Positions 26,668-38,752 of a stretch of DNA of 64,000 nucleotides are shown here, in pieces. The DNA comes from Sipunculus nudus (Eukaryota; Annelida; Sipuncula; Golfingiida; Sipunculidae): assembly GCA_026874595.1 (NCBI GenBank), contig CM049311.1, forward strand, positions 63,883,453 through 63,947,452, read 5' to 3'. The notes under the pieces were generated by a model. It had not been told where the DNA came from, did not search any database, and saw only the letters and a list, made by a program, of their open reading frames with translations. A program made the position numbers and the translations under genes. Positions within the stretch are counted from its first letter, which is position 1. Each line of letters begins with the position of its first letter.

Positions 26668-28744
26668 GTATTTTCATCGTATATAGTAATTTTCAAATAA
26701 TGTTTTAGGAAATTCAAATCAAGAATGTGCTCTTATACGCTGAAAATCCAATGTATTTGCAACAATTATATGTACATGGAAAATATTGTATTTATGAGGG
26801 CAATGGTTTAGAAAGTTCAGAAAGAAATGACTCTTATGCCTGCTAATAAGAATTCTTTAATGAGTTTCTAACGATGAAGGGACTTTAGGTATGGCGGGAG
26901 GTTCAGGATATTAGACAATGTCGAGTCTGTCTTACTTAAACTACTCATAAAAGCCCTTTCTGTTTATCAAAAGGGCTTTCCTTTTAAACTTGCTGTGTTC
27001 ACAAACGGCTCAAGTGTTATATATGGCAGCCATCGTTTACTAGGGGATAACCATTAAGCTGGGATGAATTTTTAAATGTCTTGTGTTCCATTACTGATCT
27101 TGTCAACTGAAGAAGCTGCCTTATCTCATTAATTATCTGTTTACATGCACAGGGTTTAAGACTGATATACCTGAAAAAAATCACTTCGAAGCTTGTAAAA
27201 TATTCAAGCTTTAACATATGAGATGTGAAGTCAATATTTTACTGAATACATTTAATACATTCGGATGATGATAACATGAGTGTCAGACGCGGACTGAAGT
27301 CAATTTTTAAAAAATTAAGAAACGTAAAGAATAAGAACCAAACAAAAGACAAGAAACGCTATAAACATTTAATCTTTAATAATTACCCTGGCTATGAAAA
27401 TTCGAAAAATCTGCCACATTTTGTCAAATATGTATAACTGAGAGAAATGTATTATATAAAAGCATGAACATCAGATGTTGGCACAGAAAATAATGAAAAT
27501 ACAACATTTCAAATCAAATTATTGATTTGTACATTTTTGAACAGTAGTTAAACTTTTGCTTCAGGTCGCTGTACAATAGCATAGCCAATGCTCTACCCAG
27601 TTTAGCCGGCAGTATCCTTTTTGGGACCCTGTCAGACAAGTACAGCTACAAAATCCCGCTGATCGTGCCAATCGTAGGTGATGTCCTATGGGCAATATGG
27701 CACACCATAAACGCTGTTTATCTGGAATGGCCCATGTGGCCAATCGTTCTTGGCAATGCAGTGGTCGGCATATTTGGCGGGGGAACAATCCATCTGATTG
27801 GTGCCTTTAGCTACTTAGCACAAACAACTTCTGAAGAATCGAGGACGGCGAGGGTGTCCGTATTAGAAGCATGTAATTACATTGGTTCAGCCCTGGGGAA
27901 TGCAATAAGTGGGTTTATGTATACGGCGTACGGGATGGTGTCGGTGTATGTGTTTGCTATGTCATTAATAGCAACGTTGATTCCATATTACCTTCTGTGG
28001 CTCAAGCCAATACAGGAAGCAATTCCACAGAAACAGGAGACTGGTGTAGATAAAAAATCAGATATACTTGGGGCTTCTTCTAGGGAGACGCATGAAGGCG
28101 GGAATACTTCAAGTGAAAGTAATGAAGAAACGAAAACCTGTTCCCTGGAAAACCATACACAGGAGACGGAGGAATATACCCCCGGCAATCATACAGAAAC
28201 TGATAAAAGAACAGAACTGTACTCTCCTGACACATCTACTGAGATTGATAATGATAAGAAAACTCTCTGCACTCTGGATGCAGAAGAAACTAGAATAGAT
28301 AAGAAAACATGTTTCCTTGACGCTGCCATTGAGGCGTTTAGAACTGTATTCAAAAAGAGGGAAGGTCGCATCCGTTTATATTTACTATTACAGCTGGCAT
28401 GTGTCGTCTTAATCACCCTAGGGGGGTCAGGTAAGGTTTTCTCTGTCTTTATCTCTCTCTCTCTCTCGCCAATTTCTCACTACATCTGGCCCGGAATGGA
28501 CGAATTTAGAGTGAGCTGCAGAGCTGAAAAAAAAAAAAAAATTTTTGCAGTGTTTTTCAAAAACTTTGAAGATCTCCATTCCTCCTTCCGTGAGTTTTGG
28601 AATATGTTTAGATATTTGTCGTGCTGTTTTTCCAAAACTTTGAAGATCACCATTCCTCCTTCCGCGAGTTTTGGAATATGTTTAGATATTGGCTGTTTTA
28701 ATGGTAGACTCCACCCTCTAAATCCTTGATCCACCCCCTGTAAT

Positions 28745-28808
<64 letters not shown>

Positions 28809-31481
28809 ACTCATTTCGGTTGGGTTTTTATAACAGTTGTGTTTTAAAGTCAAAAGCCCCATTTTTAGACACAGATGCACCATGCTGATGTCCCAAATGA
28901 CCGTATAGTTAGAGTAAGAACCCAGGGTGACGAAGAGCGTGCATTCAAGGATGGTGTGTACAGGAGGAACAAGAGTTGTAATTGCAATTATAGCTGTTTA
29001 CCTGGTGGGAAAGGCAGGGAAGGGGCAGTTACCTTCACTAATTTGGGAAAATATAAAGGGGAAGGATATTCCTGGAAAATATGATGTGATTACAGAATAT
29101 CAGACTTTTCCCATTTTACATGAAAGACCGTTAAACATATTTTGTTGTTACAGGCAGCTCCATGCTGTCGTATTTGTACATCAAGAGACGCCCTCTACAC
29201 TGGAGTCAGGAAATGTACACCATATATCTGGCGGTGGGTCGTGTTATCCGGGGATTGACGCTGCTGGTTCTCATTCCGTGTATGAAGAGGTTCCTGGGTC
29301 TCCGAGACACCACCGTGATGATCCTCGCCATCGTCTCCAACATGGCCAGCGAAGTCTTCTTCTCCTTCAGCGTTCATACATGGATGGTGTTCATGGGTAA
29401 TGTATTACGGATGGCTTTCAGGAGAAATGTTAATAATGAAATATAAAAATTTTCGGAAGGAAATGGAGCATACGGGTTTTAAGTGCTATACTGCAAATAA
29501 AACATGCGCATGGCTTGTAGGAAGTTGTATTACGCTTAAATGAAATTAAATGCAGCACGCGGTACTGTGTACCACGCACGTCAGGCCATTTGAAAAGTTG
29601 CTTCGAGGCAGTGCGAATGAAATCGTTAAAGATAGGGACAAAATAGATCAGGTTTTAGACAATTTTACCTATGACAGCCATTCTATTATAGACCGTTCCA
29701 TTCTCTCATGTCCACCTGTGTTTTATTTTGTTCTGAATATCTGTATTAGTTACATTTTAAGAAAACAATTGTAATATAGGGTAGAATAATAAAGAGCCTA
29801 ATGTACTACAAGGTAAATAAGTATCTTCCTTACACCTTATTTAAGACACAAAATCATTTTTAGACATTTTACAACATGTTAGCCGCACTTATGGCGGTCA
29901 AAATTAGTGTCACATGTAAAAACAGCATCACTTGACAGCTGCTGATTAGATAATGTAATATAAACACTCGAAAATATATCCAGCCACAGCAATAATGACT
30001 TCTCATGCAGGGAACCATCTTATCTGTCGGATAATGGTAATGAATCCAAAAATTGAGAAACAAACTCAAGATTTATTCTAAAATTCCTAACTGGCATATA
30101 ATAGCTCTCACTTCCATATTCATCTTTCCAGGAAACGATTGAAATATATTTACTTTTTAGAAAATTATCTCCATTTCTGTGATGCCAGAAAAGAGTCCAT
30201 TCACTGCCGATTTTTGGTATATTCATAAACGTTATTTAATTAATTAATTTTCTTTAATCTCAATTGTTAGATAGACTTAATTGTCGGTAGAGCATGGCGT
30301 TACTATCCATGTCTCTCATTATTTTAAGGAAGGGAAAAAGTACTATAACTTACCGTTATGAATGATTCAATATTATTTATGCATCTCCTGCAGACGAAAA
30401 ACAAGCCCTTTAGCCCTGCTCCTCATAAATACTATTTCATATTACGCTCCCAATTTGTTGAAGCTTCATTGTTGTAATTTATTATTTAATAAGACTAACC
30501 CAAAAGCTGCTAATTTCATGTCTCAAGAAATAACAAGCCATCGGCACCTGTCCAAAACAAAATTTGAAGGCGCTAGAAAAAGATACACGAACTGATATTG
30601 AACTATCAGGGGCGGATCCAGGATTAAGGAAAATTGGGGGTCCAACCCAGGAGGACTCATAAAACAAACTAAAAAAGGTCCAGGTCTGGAAAAGGGGGGG
30701 GGGGTCCAGGCTGTAAAATATGGCCTGAAAACCTTTAAAAAAGGACCCCCCATATCTCCCCCCCCCCCCGGATCCGCTTCTGAATTTAGACACAAGAGCA
30801 TTGCATGACAATATTTTGTAACCATCGTTGTTTTACGGTGGTAACTAAATTTGCCCTCCTACTGCAGTTCCATTACTGGGCGTTTTCAGTGCCGGCGCCA
30901 TCACGTGTATGAGGAGCCTGATGTCTCAGATGGTGGGGCCGGAGGAACTGGGTCAGTACCCATTCTAACGCAGAATGCGCCCGTCATCTCAGTTTTAATC
31001 GATAAATGTACTGCTTATAATACTAATGTTAAGCGATATATGTCTTACATAAATAGTTTACCTTAAAGCCAAAATAAAAAAAAAGGTATGGTTCTCAGGC
31101 ACTTTTTTTTCAGAAATCAATGCAGGCGGGCGCTTTTTTTATTTTAAAGTTTTTGGTATGTTTCGATAAAAATGTCAAATGATAAGGGAAAAGCATGAAA
31201 ATAACAGTTTTATTTTGCCAAATATGTAAAAGCACTACAAAACAAAGGAAATTGTATGGTTTTATTTTCTTGAAAGAAATGTCGGAGCGGCAGCAGCACA
31301 AAATTGGAAAGTTTTTATTGAAAATCAAAATAAAATTTTTTGATGCGGAGGTTTCAAATTGATGCGGGCGGTGCCTGAGAACCATACCTTTAATTTTTTT
31401 GGCCTAAGTAATTTTTCTCATCGAATGTGTAATATGTAATAACAGTGTCAGAATGTTAAAACGAATATATAGTTACGATTA

Positions 31482-31528
<47 letters not shown>

Positions 31529-34500
31529 GATGTTGTTTTATACTTAATTAGTATTTTTATAGGTAAAATGTTTTCGGTGTTCGCGGCCCTCAACACCCTG
31601 AGCAACCTGTCGGCTCATCTTCTGTACAACTTCCTGTATCCGGTCGTGTTCACATTCTGGGCCGGGTTCTGTTTCTTCCTGGGCGCCGTTATACTTGTCA
31701 TACCCTTAGGAATCACCATGTAAGTCTGGCAAACACACACGTATTTATGTCAGGTTGCTTCGGTTGAACTAAATGAAAGACGTCGGAATAAATGGTTAGA
31801 CCAGCTTGGACCATTCCGCGATTATGCTTAAGCATTTAACAGCCATATGTCTTACATAGTCTGACACATGTTCATATACACACCCTGTAGCCACATGCAT
31901 TACCTGGCTGAAAATTAACTAAAATACCTTGAAAGTAAGAGTTGCACCACACTTGTTTTGTGGATAACAGATCAGTACATTTACCTCTCACTATAACTAC
32001 CACCCGCACAAATCGTCCAAATACATACGTGTTGCAGAAGCGTGATTATGTCATGTGATCATTGTATAACTCTGATACATAACTACAGCTCTGCTGCTGG
32101 TCGTTGTCATGATTTTTGTTTACTTTCAGTTTTCTACACATACAACTGAAAAGGATAAGTGCCTACGATAACATGGAGAATGAAGGTGAGTTTTATAAAA
32201 GAATCCTGACTCATATGTCTGTCTTCATTATGCAACATTAGCATGGTTGAATCGAAATAGATCTAAGTTGCCCTTGAAAATATTGTGTAAAGAGGCAATT
32301 TTACTACAGATAGGGTTCAGTTTAACAGCAATTGAAATTATTTTTATTGGAAGTTTTTTTGCCATGTGTGTTCGAATAAGAGATGTTTGTAATAAAAAGC
32401 CTCAGTAAATAATCCGAAAATGCTACACCCCTGTGTCTGCGTTTTGCGGATTTCTTCGCCATGTTGCCCAGTATCACAGGGTTACAACCATGCAACTGTT
32501 AAACAAGCTTTTATGTGACATTTCTTTATCTGGAGAGCATCCATGTTATTTTGAAAGCTTCGTTTCTCAGTCAGATTCTGAGGCATGTACAGCTCGGTTT
32601 CCTGAAAATAACCTGGATTTATACTGGCATGGTGTAACTTTAAAACTGTAAAATTAATATCGTCAGATATAACTAGACGCGGATCCGGGGAGGGAGGTCC
32701 AAAAGGTTCGGACGCCCCCTTTTTCAGCTGCCGCTTCCTTTTTCAAGGGTTTCAGACCATTTTTTTTACTGCCTTGACTACCCAAATTGAAGGAAGACCC
32801 TTTTTTAGGATTATTCATTATAGTCCTCCATGGGTTGGACCTTTTCTTTTCCTAAATCCTAGATCTGAACCTGAATACTCTACGATCTGTGATAAATACA
32901 TAAATATGTAAGCTCATGCAATGTTATATTTGGAGTAATGGACGAACACTCGGACAGTCTCTTTTATTTTTTTTTAACTGTTAAAGTAAATTATAATATA
33001 TTTGATGAACGGACCCTATAGCCCAACTTGGTCTTTATATTTCATGGAAAGTTTTCTTCATTAAACAAAAAAAACATGTTGGTTCATTAAATATATTTTA
33101 TTTTCTACCACTGTAACATGAGAGAAAATGCATTCCCTATTGAGTGTGTTGGCTCTATACGAGGCTATACATTGGTCCTTGTGACAGGTAACATCGACAA
33201 ATCTTGCGGTCAAACGATTTCCAGTCTGTTGAGAGCGGTCCTATACAAACGGATTAAGTAAGCTTCTTTAAAAAAACGCTGATATAAAAAATGTTTATGG
33301 ATTCGTAAAAATTTAAGTTGCATATACTGAGTGTAAGTCCTGGAGAACAAAGAGGTAAAAAATAAAAGCTTGAAACAAGTAGGAGGTACATATACGACTG
33401 ATCACGTGAAACACTCGGACATGAACAGAGAATAAAGGTCACTGTTTGAATAGATACACGTACGTACATTATCAGCGTCAGTTACAGTAAATCTTTCAGG
33501 GGTGTCAAATCTGCAACGATGCAATGATTTTAAGTTTCAGAAGACCTTGGTTAACAGGATAAATGCTAGATATAATAATGAGCAATCAAACATGTGTTTC
33601 AAAATCAGGTTACAACTGAGTGAATATAATTACATAAGATCATAAATGTTGACCCTAGAAACCCTTTATATCAATAAATGGCGTTATCTGATGCATGCAT
33701 AATCAATCTATGAAGAAACTAGAATATGGGTAGTCGACAAGCGACTACGCGTATCCACCAAAATCAGAGTGGAACGGGTGAAGTGAGGCATGGATTGAGT
33801 GGCAAGGGGAAATAAAGTAAGGTGTGTTGCATATCAGCATTGATGTCTGCATAAGTCAAACCACTACTGAGATATGAGTGGTTTTAGCCCTCGGCAGACA
33901 AACAGACGGACACTGTGCAAAAATGGTTGAGCTATAAAGAGCTATATGTGATCTATACACATGCAAAATTTGACAAAATCGGTCAAACGGTTCCTGAGAT
34001 ATGAGCTTGGATGTCTGCAGCGTAAACTAGAATGTAGGTGGTGCCACCTGTCATAAAATCAAGAAAGCTGTCCAGGATGTATAAACCTGCAAAATTTTAA
34101 GCAGATATGTCAAACCACTGCCGAGATATGAGTGATTTTATCTCACGGCAGACAAACAGACGGACACTGCGCAAAAATGGTTACAGGTGGCCCCTCAAAT
34201 TTTGTGTTTGATAAAGAGTTATGTTCGATCTATACATACGCAAAATTTGGGCAAAATCGGTCAAACGGTTCCTGAGATATGAGCTTGGATGTCTGCAGCG
34301 TAAACTAGAATGTAGGTGGCGCCACCTGTCATAAAATCAAGAAAGCTGTCAAGGATGTATAAATCTGCAAAATTTTAGGCAGGTATGTCAAACAACAGCA
34401 GGGATATGATTGATTTTATCCCACGGCTGACAAACTGATAGAAGCTGTGCAAAAATGGTTGCAGGTGGCGCCACCGGTTTTACGTATGAAAAAGAGCTTT

Positions 34501-35593
34501 GTGAGATCTATACACATGCAAAATTTTGGCCCAATCGGTCTTACGGTTCCCGAGATATGAGCTTTGATGTCTACAGTGTACACTAGAAAGTAGGTGGGGC
34601 CACCTGCCATAAAATCAAGAAAGCTGTCCAGGATGTATAAACCTGCAATATTTTAGGCAGATATGTCACGGGCGCTGTGCAAAAATAGTTGCAGGTGGCG
34701 CCACCAGTTTTGCGTATGATAAAGAGCTATGTGAGATCTTTACACATGCAAATTTTCAGGAAGATACGTCAAACCGGTCCCGAGATATAAGCATGGATGT
34801 CTGCAGCGTGAACGTGAATGTTGGTGGCGCCACCTGTCATAAAATCAAGAAAGCTATCCAGGATGTATACGCATGCCGAATTTCAGTTCAATTAGTCAAA
34901 CCACTGCAGAGATATGAGTGATTTTAAACCAAGGCAGACGAACAGGTGGACACTGTGCAAATATGGTTGCAGGTGGCGCCACCATTTTTTGTGTTTGTTA
35001 TAAGGCTAGTCAAGGGCTATATTTGGACAAAATTGTTTTCCTGATTGGTCAAACTGTTCCCGAGATATGTGGGTTTATGTGTGGAAACAGACGCACAAAT
35101 GGACGCTGGGCAGAGAGTAAAGGTCAGAGGTCAACGCCAACTGGTTAGGCACCAGTTCACATGTGACCCGATAATTGTCGTATTTTCCTAAAAATCAGTC
35201 CAGGAGTCTCAGAGTAGTTCTCCGGAAACGAACGCGGCGGCGGCGGAACCCGGTCAGAAACATAGTATCCCCAAAACTTTGTTATGGCGGATACAATAAT
35301 GTGCTAGAAAGACCTCAAGCAGACCCGGACATTGCTAGTTACTGTTCTCTGACTCCATGACTCCTATCTAATACTAGTTTAATTTTAAATATTTTGGAGG
35401 CGAATACACCAACGAGATAAAAATATAGGTACTATCCTGAAAGTTGATTTAGAATATTTGTTGTTTATTCATAAACGGTATTTTTATGTTTGTAGAGGGT
35501 ACAGAAAGTCCTGTGGAACTGAACACAACTTCGACTGGTATGGAGGAAGAGCCGACCGTAAAAGTTGTTTCATCTACTGACATTAATTGTTAG
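26447..35593 (+). CDS. SLC46-family MFS transporter, copy 3 (complete, expanded loop)
   Basis: Seven coding exons: 26447-26667, 27565-28430, 29154-29396, 30868-30951, 31563-31719, 32130-32185, 35496-35593. Total 1725 nt, 574 aa plus stop, same phases as copy 2. TM1 is at about residues 12-32. Loop 1 has Cys42, Cys52 and an NGS sequon at 57. GTLSDK (94-99) is the motif-A-like turn, and GAFSYLAQT with SRTARVSVLEA is the SLC46 core. The TM6-TM7 cytoplasmic loop is about 120 residues (222-343), 81 more than in copy 2, rich in Thr/Glu/Lys and built from repeats of a KKTxCxLD-like module before KKREGR. The C-tail (EGTESPVELNTTSTGMEEE) is acidic. AATAAA follows at 35603 and 35761. No disruption is seen, so the gene is probably active. 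Confidence 0.92.
26668..27564 (+). other. copy 3 intron 1
   Basis: 0.9 kb. Contains a perfect 10-bp hairpin (AAAGCCCTTT, 10-nt loop, AAAGGGCTTT) at 26950-26979 and a 25-bp near-copy (27150-27180) of the sequence just before the gene's own ATG. Confidence 0.6.
27565..28430 (+). CDS. copy 3, coding exon 2 (long, 866 nt)
   Basis: TM2-TM6, the expanded cytoplasmic loop and the start of TM7. Acceptor TGCTTCAG, donor TCAG|GTAAGG. 243 nt longer than copy 2 exon 2, all extra length in frame in the loop. Confidence 0.93.
28553..28693. repeat. Two-copy 74-bp tandem duplication
   Basis: CTTTGAAGATC followed by CCATTCCTCCTTCCG and TTTTGGAATATG occurs at 28564 and again 74 bp later with few mismatches. 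In copy 3 intron 2. Confidence 0.85.
28747..28806. repeat. (AT)n microsatellite
   Basis: TA run of about 60 bp in copy 3 intron 2. Confidence 0.97.
29154..29396 (+). CDS. copy 3, coding exon 3
   Basis: 243 nt: SMLSYLYIKRRPLHWSQEMY, TM8, PCMKRFLGLRDT, TM9. Acceptor TTGTTACAG, donor ATGG|GTAATG. Confidence 0.93.
29397..30867 (+). other. copy 3 intron 3
   Basis: 1.5 kb. Its 3' end holds a GCGGATCC-type MITE (30607-30782) ending 85 bp before exon 4. Confidence 0.7.
30607..30782. mobile_element. GCGGATCC-type MITE, best-preserved copy
   Basis: Begins CAGGGGCGGATCCAGGA and ends CCGGATCCGCTTCTG: inverted termini with one or two mismatches, 176 bp, G-run and C-run inside. Too short to code. The terminal sequence resembles hAT-type MITEs; superfamily not proven because no clean target duplication is visible. 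Confidence 0.75.
30868..30951 (+). CDS. copy 3, coding exon 4 (84 nt)
   Basis: Acceptor TACTGCAG. Encodes VPLLGVFSAGAITCMRSLMS then QMVGPEEL; donor is the weak CTGG|GTCAGT. Confidence 0.9.
31062..31408. mobile_element. MITE with long inverted repeats (GGTATGGTTCTCAGGCAC)
   Basis: About 347 bp. The left end GGTATGGTTCTCAGGCAC (from 31085) is repeated inverted as GTGCCTGAGAACCATACC (to about 31388). The match extends outwards imperfectly through GCCAAAA to AGGCC. Interior AT-rich, no transposase. Lies in copy 3 intron 4. A half-copy occurs at 1961. Confidence 0.8.
31485..31530. repeat. (GA)n microsatellite
   Basis: GA run with one interruption, about 30 bp upstream of copy 3 exon 5. Confidence 0.95.
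31563..31719 (+). CDS. copy 3, coding exon 5
   Basis: 157 nt, GKMFSVFAALNTL, TM11 and TM12 (FWAGFCFFLGAVILVIPLGI). Acceptor TTTTTATAG, donor AT|GTAAGT. Confidence 0.93.
32130..32185 (+). CDS. copy 3, coding exon 6 (56 nt)
   Basis: Acceptor TACTTTCAG, donor GAAG|GTGAGT. Encodes FLHIQLKRISAYDNMENE. Confidence 0.88.
32674..32874. mobile_element. GCGGATCC-type MITE, degenerate copy 2
   Basis: Starts GACGCGGATCCGGG and ends TCCTAGATCTGAACCTG, with GGTTGGACCTTTTC near the right end as in the copy at 19388. Inverted ends are decayed. Confidence 0.55.
33855..35115. repeat. Dimeric tandem array with GGTGGCGCCACC palindromes
   Basis: Alternating related half-units of about 140 bp (A: CCACCTGTCATAAAATC..., B: CCACCGGTTTTGCGTATG...) give a higher-order period of about 280 bp. 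Each half contains GCAAAATTTT, a GTCAAAC(C/G) block and GAGATATGAG. Half-unit A ends with a CAGACAAACAGACGGACA tail. The 12-bp palindrome occurs at 34315, 34464, 34694, 34823 and 34972. Confidence 0.85.
35496..35593 (+). CDS. copy 3, coding exon 7
   Basis: Acceptor GTTTGTAG. Encodes EGTESPVELNTTSTGMEEE, PTVKVVSSTDINC and stop TAG. Acidic C-tail. AATAAA at 35603. Confidence 0.85.
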
Positions 35594-38500
35594 TATATTA
35601 TTAATAAAAATCATCCTGAATGCATGTAGGACTTGCCAATGAGTAATTCAATTGGTGATATAATTAACTTGAACTGAAGTATCCTATCTGAGTTGTTTGC
35701 TCTTTCGTCTCTCTTTATTTTTGGTCAGCAGGATCTATCATTGTCCCTGTGAAGTATTAAAATAAACATATCATATCCATTTTCTTGTCATATATCCACA
35801 TTTAGTGTTGGTCTAATTAATCACGGTATAAGGCAATTAGAAGCTGTCGTTTATATTATATGTTACATTCAGTCGTTATTAAGAAGTTAAAATGAAAAGT
35901 GATGTGCGGTCATTGTACCGCTGAACATATGTATATGTAATAAACGTATGGCTGCAGTGAAATATAAACATTAATAATTGTCCTTTATTCAGACTTTCTA
36001 AAAATAACATTTGACCTTATAAAATCTCCTACAGGCTTTAATTCTGTCACATGTTTACTCAAACGGGTTCATATGCACAAAATGCACATGATAATGGGTT
36101 AATGGATGGAAAGCGCCACACGCAGTTGGTGAGTGTTTGAAATCATGGGGAGGAATCATGACATCTTTCAAGATACTACCTTGTGTCTTCGTGTCTGTTC
36201 GGTTGATTATCCCCTTTAGAGTATGACAAATAACATTGTATTACACATTTCCTTTACAGAATTAGATCATAATGCAAAGGACCTAGGTATACAGCACTGT
36301 TCTTTTATGTGAATTGAAACCGTTATAAGATTTATAGGCCAGTTCTCACAGCACTTATTCACAGGGGACTAAATATTATAAATATCTTCGAACCTCATTT
36401 GCTCTTTACAATGCCATTTGAATTAAAGTCAGTTAGCTGATCAGTGTGAATAAAAACATACGTACTTTTGGCTACTCAACCACAACCTGTCTAACAGGAA
36501 ACCAAGTATCAAAATTTAAATAATTCTTCGTTAACCGGCTTCTAAGTACAAGACTCAAAACAGGGAACTCGTAAGTTCACATCTCAGCTCAGAATTAGTA
36601 AGATTTTTCACGGTCGGCCCCACCCAGAGTTAGCGCTTGCGCTCTGTAATCATGTTTTAGAAAACTTGGCAGGCCATTTTTCTGGACTTACTGTGTGAGG
36701 AAAGGTAAATATATAAAGAGGAGGAAAAATGCACTTCTTTAGAAAACTGCATGATAATACAGCTATACCAGTACACACTACCTAGTGTCCGAAAGAGAAT
36801 GCATTTAAACTGGAACAAAAAAAAAATGAATATGTAGGACATCGAGGAAGGTGCGCACCTGCCAACATTCCTAGGAATTGATCTGCTCATTAAATGCGAG
36901 AAAACGATGCACAAAGCACCTTCCTAAAGCGTGAACAAATGGTACACCATAGCGGGCATTCTAAAAAAAGCATACTTGGCTATGTGTTAGGTCTTTATAA
37001 GAAAGCATAAGAAACCTCACTAAATTTTTGTAAAGTCAGACCGCTTTACACCGACCTGATACTTTCTGCTCTTTACCCGCACAGAGGAAGCTACGCTCTT
37101 TACACAGGGCTTTATATACCTATAGACCTACTACCTATATCGTAAGTAGCTTCTAAATAGGAAGCAGATCCAGAAACATCTTTGTTTTGAAGTGTGTGAT
37201 CTCTGAATGGACAGGTAGGCTGGGTATTCACTAGGAGGAATGTATTTGTTCATGGCCACATATGATATTTTTATCACACCATATAAAATATCGTGTTTAA
37301 TCAATATAAATAAGGGAACATCGTATAATTCCATTAATTGCAGGAAAATTATTTTGATGTGCCAAATGTATTCTCTGAAATATTTTCTTATTGTTAAATC
37401 TTTATAATTTTCATAAAAAAAATTTTCATGATAACACTTGCATGTAATGTTAAAAAGTAAACAAACTGTTTGCCACAGATCTAAACAAGAATTTAATCAT
37501 AATAAAAAGTAACAGTTCAGATATGGAACATTTTCTGCGTTGGTTGTAATTGCAGCACAGATGGAAACAAGTATTTTATAGGGTTCAGATGAGGCACTAA
37601 GGAATTCGGTTTTCTATCTGTCTCAATGGATGGTAGATTTTCCTAATCCGTGGTCTGAAAGTCCATGACAGAGCTTAAACTAGTGAGTTACATAAATATA
37701 TTTTTTGTCTGATTTTTAATGTGCAATATAAAATTTCCTACAAAATTATTTTGATGAGTTATGTAACAAAAGATGAGATATAATGTACTTGTGTAAATGT
37801 CACCTCCTCTTGTGCTTCAGTTCACACTTGGTCACGCGACACTTTATACTGATAGTCGGGCCAGAGACACGCGATGAGACAGATATAGGCACTGACCACT
37901 TACTTAAATATACATAATAGTGGTCCATTTAGGGTCAATAAACGACAACCATCTTGGAATAACCGCTGTCAATTGGGTTTCAGTTTTGAACGCTTTATTT
38001 TGAAGAACTGCAGTTGATGTCACGGATAGACAAGGTATTTATAAGTGCTAAACTTGGTTCATCAAAGTGATACATGTACAGTCTCGTTGAATTTATGATT
38101 CAAGAATGGAAGAACTGATCAACAGCTTTCAAAATTATCTTTATCTTTGAGTCCCGAAAGAATATATCATGATAAACAAAGTTGCTATAATCTGGTATGG
38201 CTTTAACTGTTGTGTCCCGATGATATTTAGAAAATTATATTCTATTCATATTTTTATATCATAATATTTGTAAAACCTGCATTTCTGACAGAATGCCTCC
38301 TGGTTCTCTGATGCCAGTAATACATTTAAACTGACATTTTGTTGTTGAAAAATTTAAAAAAAATGCCTGTCATTGCATTAGCATCCAAAGCCTATTTTTT
38401 TTATTTTTTATGAGATTTTTTATTCCTCGTATTGACAACGTCACATTTAGTGTTTGTCCTTTTAGAAATATCGGGGCTTTCCAAGGCGTCTCTTTCCCTC

Positions 38501-38623
38501 TCTAATGTCAGCATAACAAATGTCAATTTATCAAATGAACTACGCTCTTCCTAATAAGAAGTCGATTTTTTCAAAGTTTAATCGGTCACACACGGAATTG
38601 TCCATACACAGGTGAAATAATGG

Positions 38624-38752
38624 CAGGCGCGGATCCAGGATTGTTTGCAGGGAGGGGTCAACGGGTGTCATGCATCATGCATAAAAATTGTCTAAAGAAA
38701 AGGTCGTTGGTTAAGAGCCGGGGGGATCCCCCCCCCCCCGGATCCGCGCCTG
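38624..38752. mobile_element. GCGGATCC-type MITE, short copy with 5-bp flank repeat
   Basis: Begins CAGGCGCGGATCCAGG and ends CCGGATCCGCGCCTG, a perfect 13-bp terminal inverted repeat (CAGGCGCGGATCC), 129 bp. Flanked by AATGG on both sides (38619-38623 and 38753-38757), a likely target duplication. Confidence 0.8.

Larger units (their letters stand above)
32186..35495 (+). other. copy 3 intron 6 (3.3 kb)
   Basis: Longest intron of the gene. Holds a GCGGATCC-type MITE remnant (32674-32874) and a dimeric tandem array (33855-35115). The small ORFs in it (for example 32433-32651) show no family features. Confidence 0.7.

Noticed and set aside
26950-26979. Hairpin AAAGCCCTTT/AAAGGGCTTT resembling a bacterial terminator
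   Set aside because: Lies in an intron of a eukaryotic gene; no T run follows. Probably chance or repeat-derived.
27561-27788. Minus-strand ORF of 75 residues over copy 3 exon 2
   Set aside because: Shadow of the + strand transporter exon, which has homology and splice sites.
28431-28729. Extension of copy 3 exon 2 as one long ORF past 28430
   Set aside because: The sequence after 28430 is low-complexity and not homologous; the donor TCAG|GTAAGG matches the exon boundary of all copies.
30482-30825. Minus-strand ORFs of 100-109 residues
   Set aside because: They run through a MITE with G and C homopolymers and have no family features.
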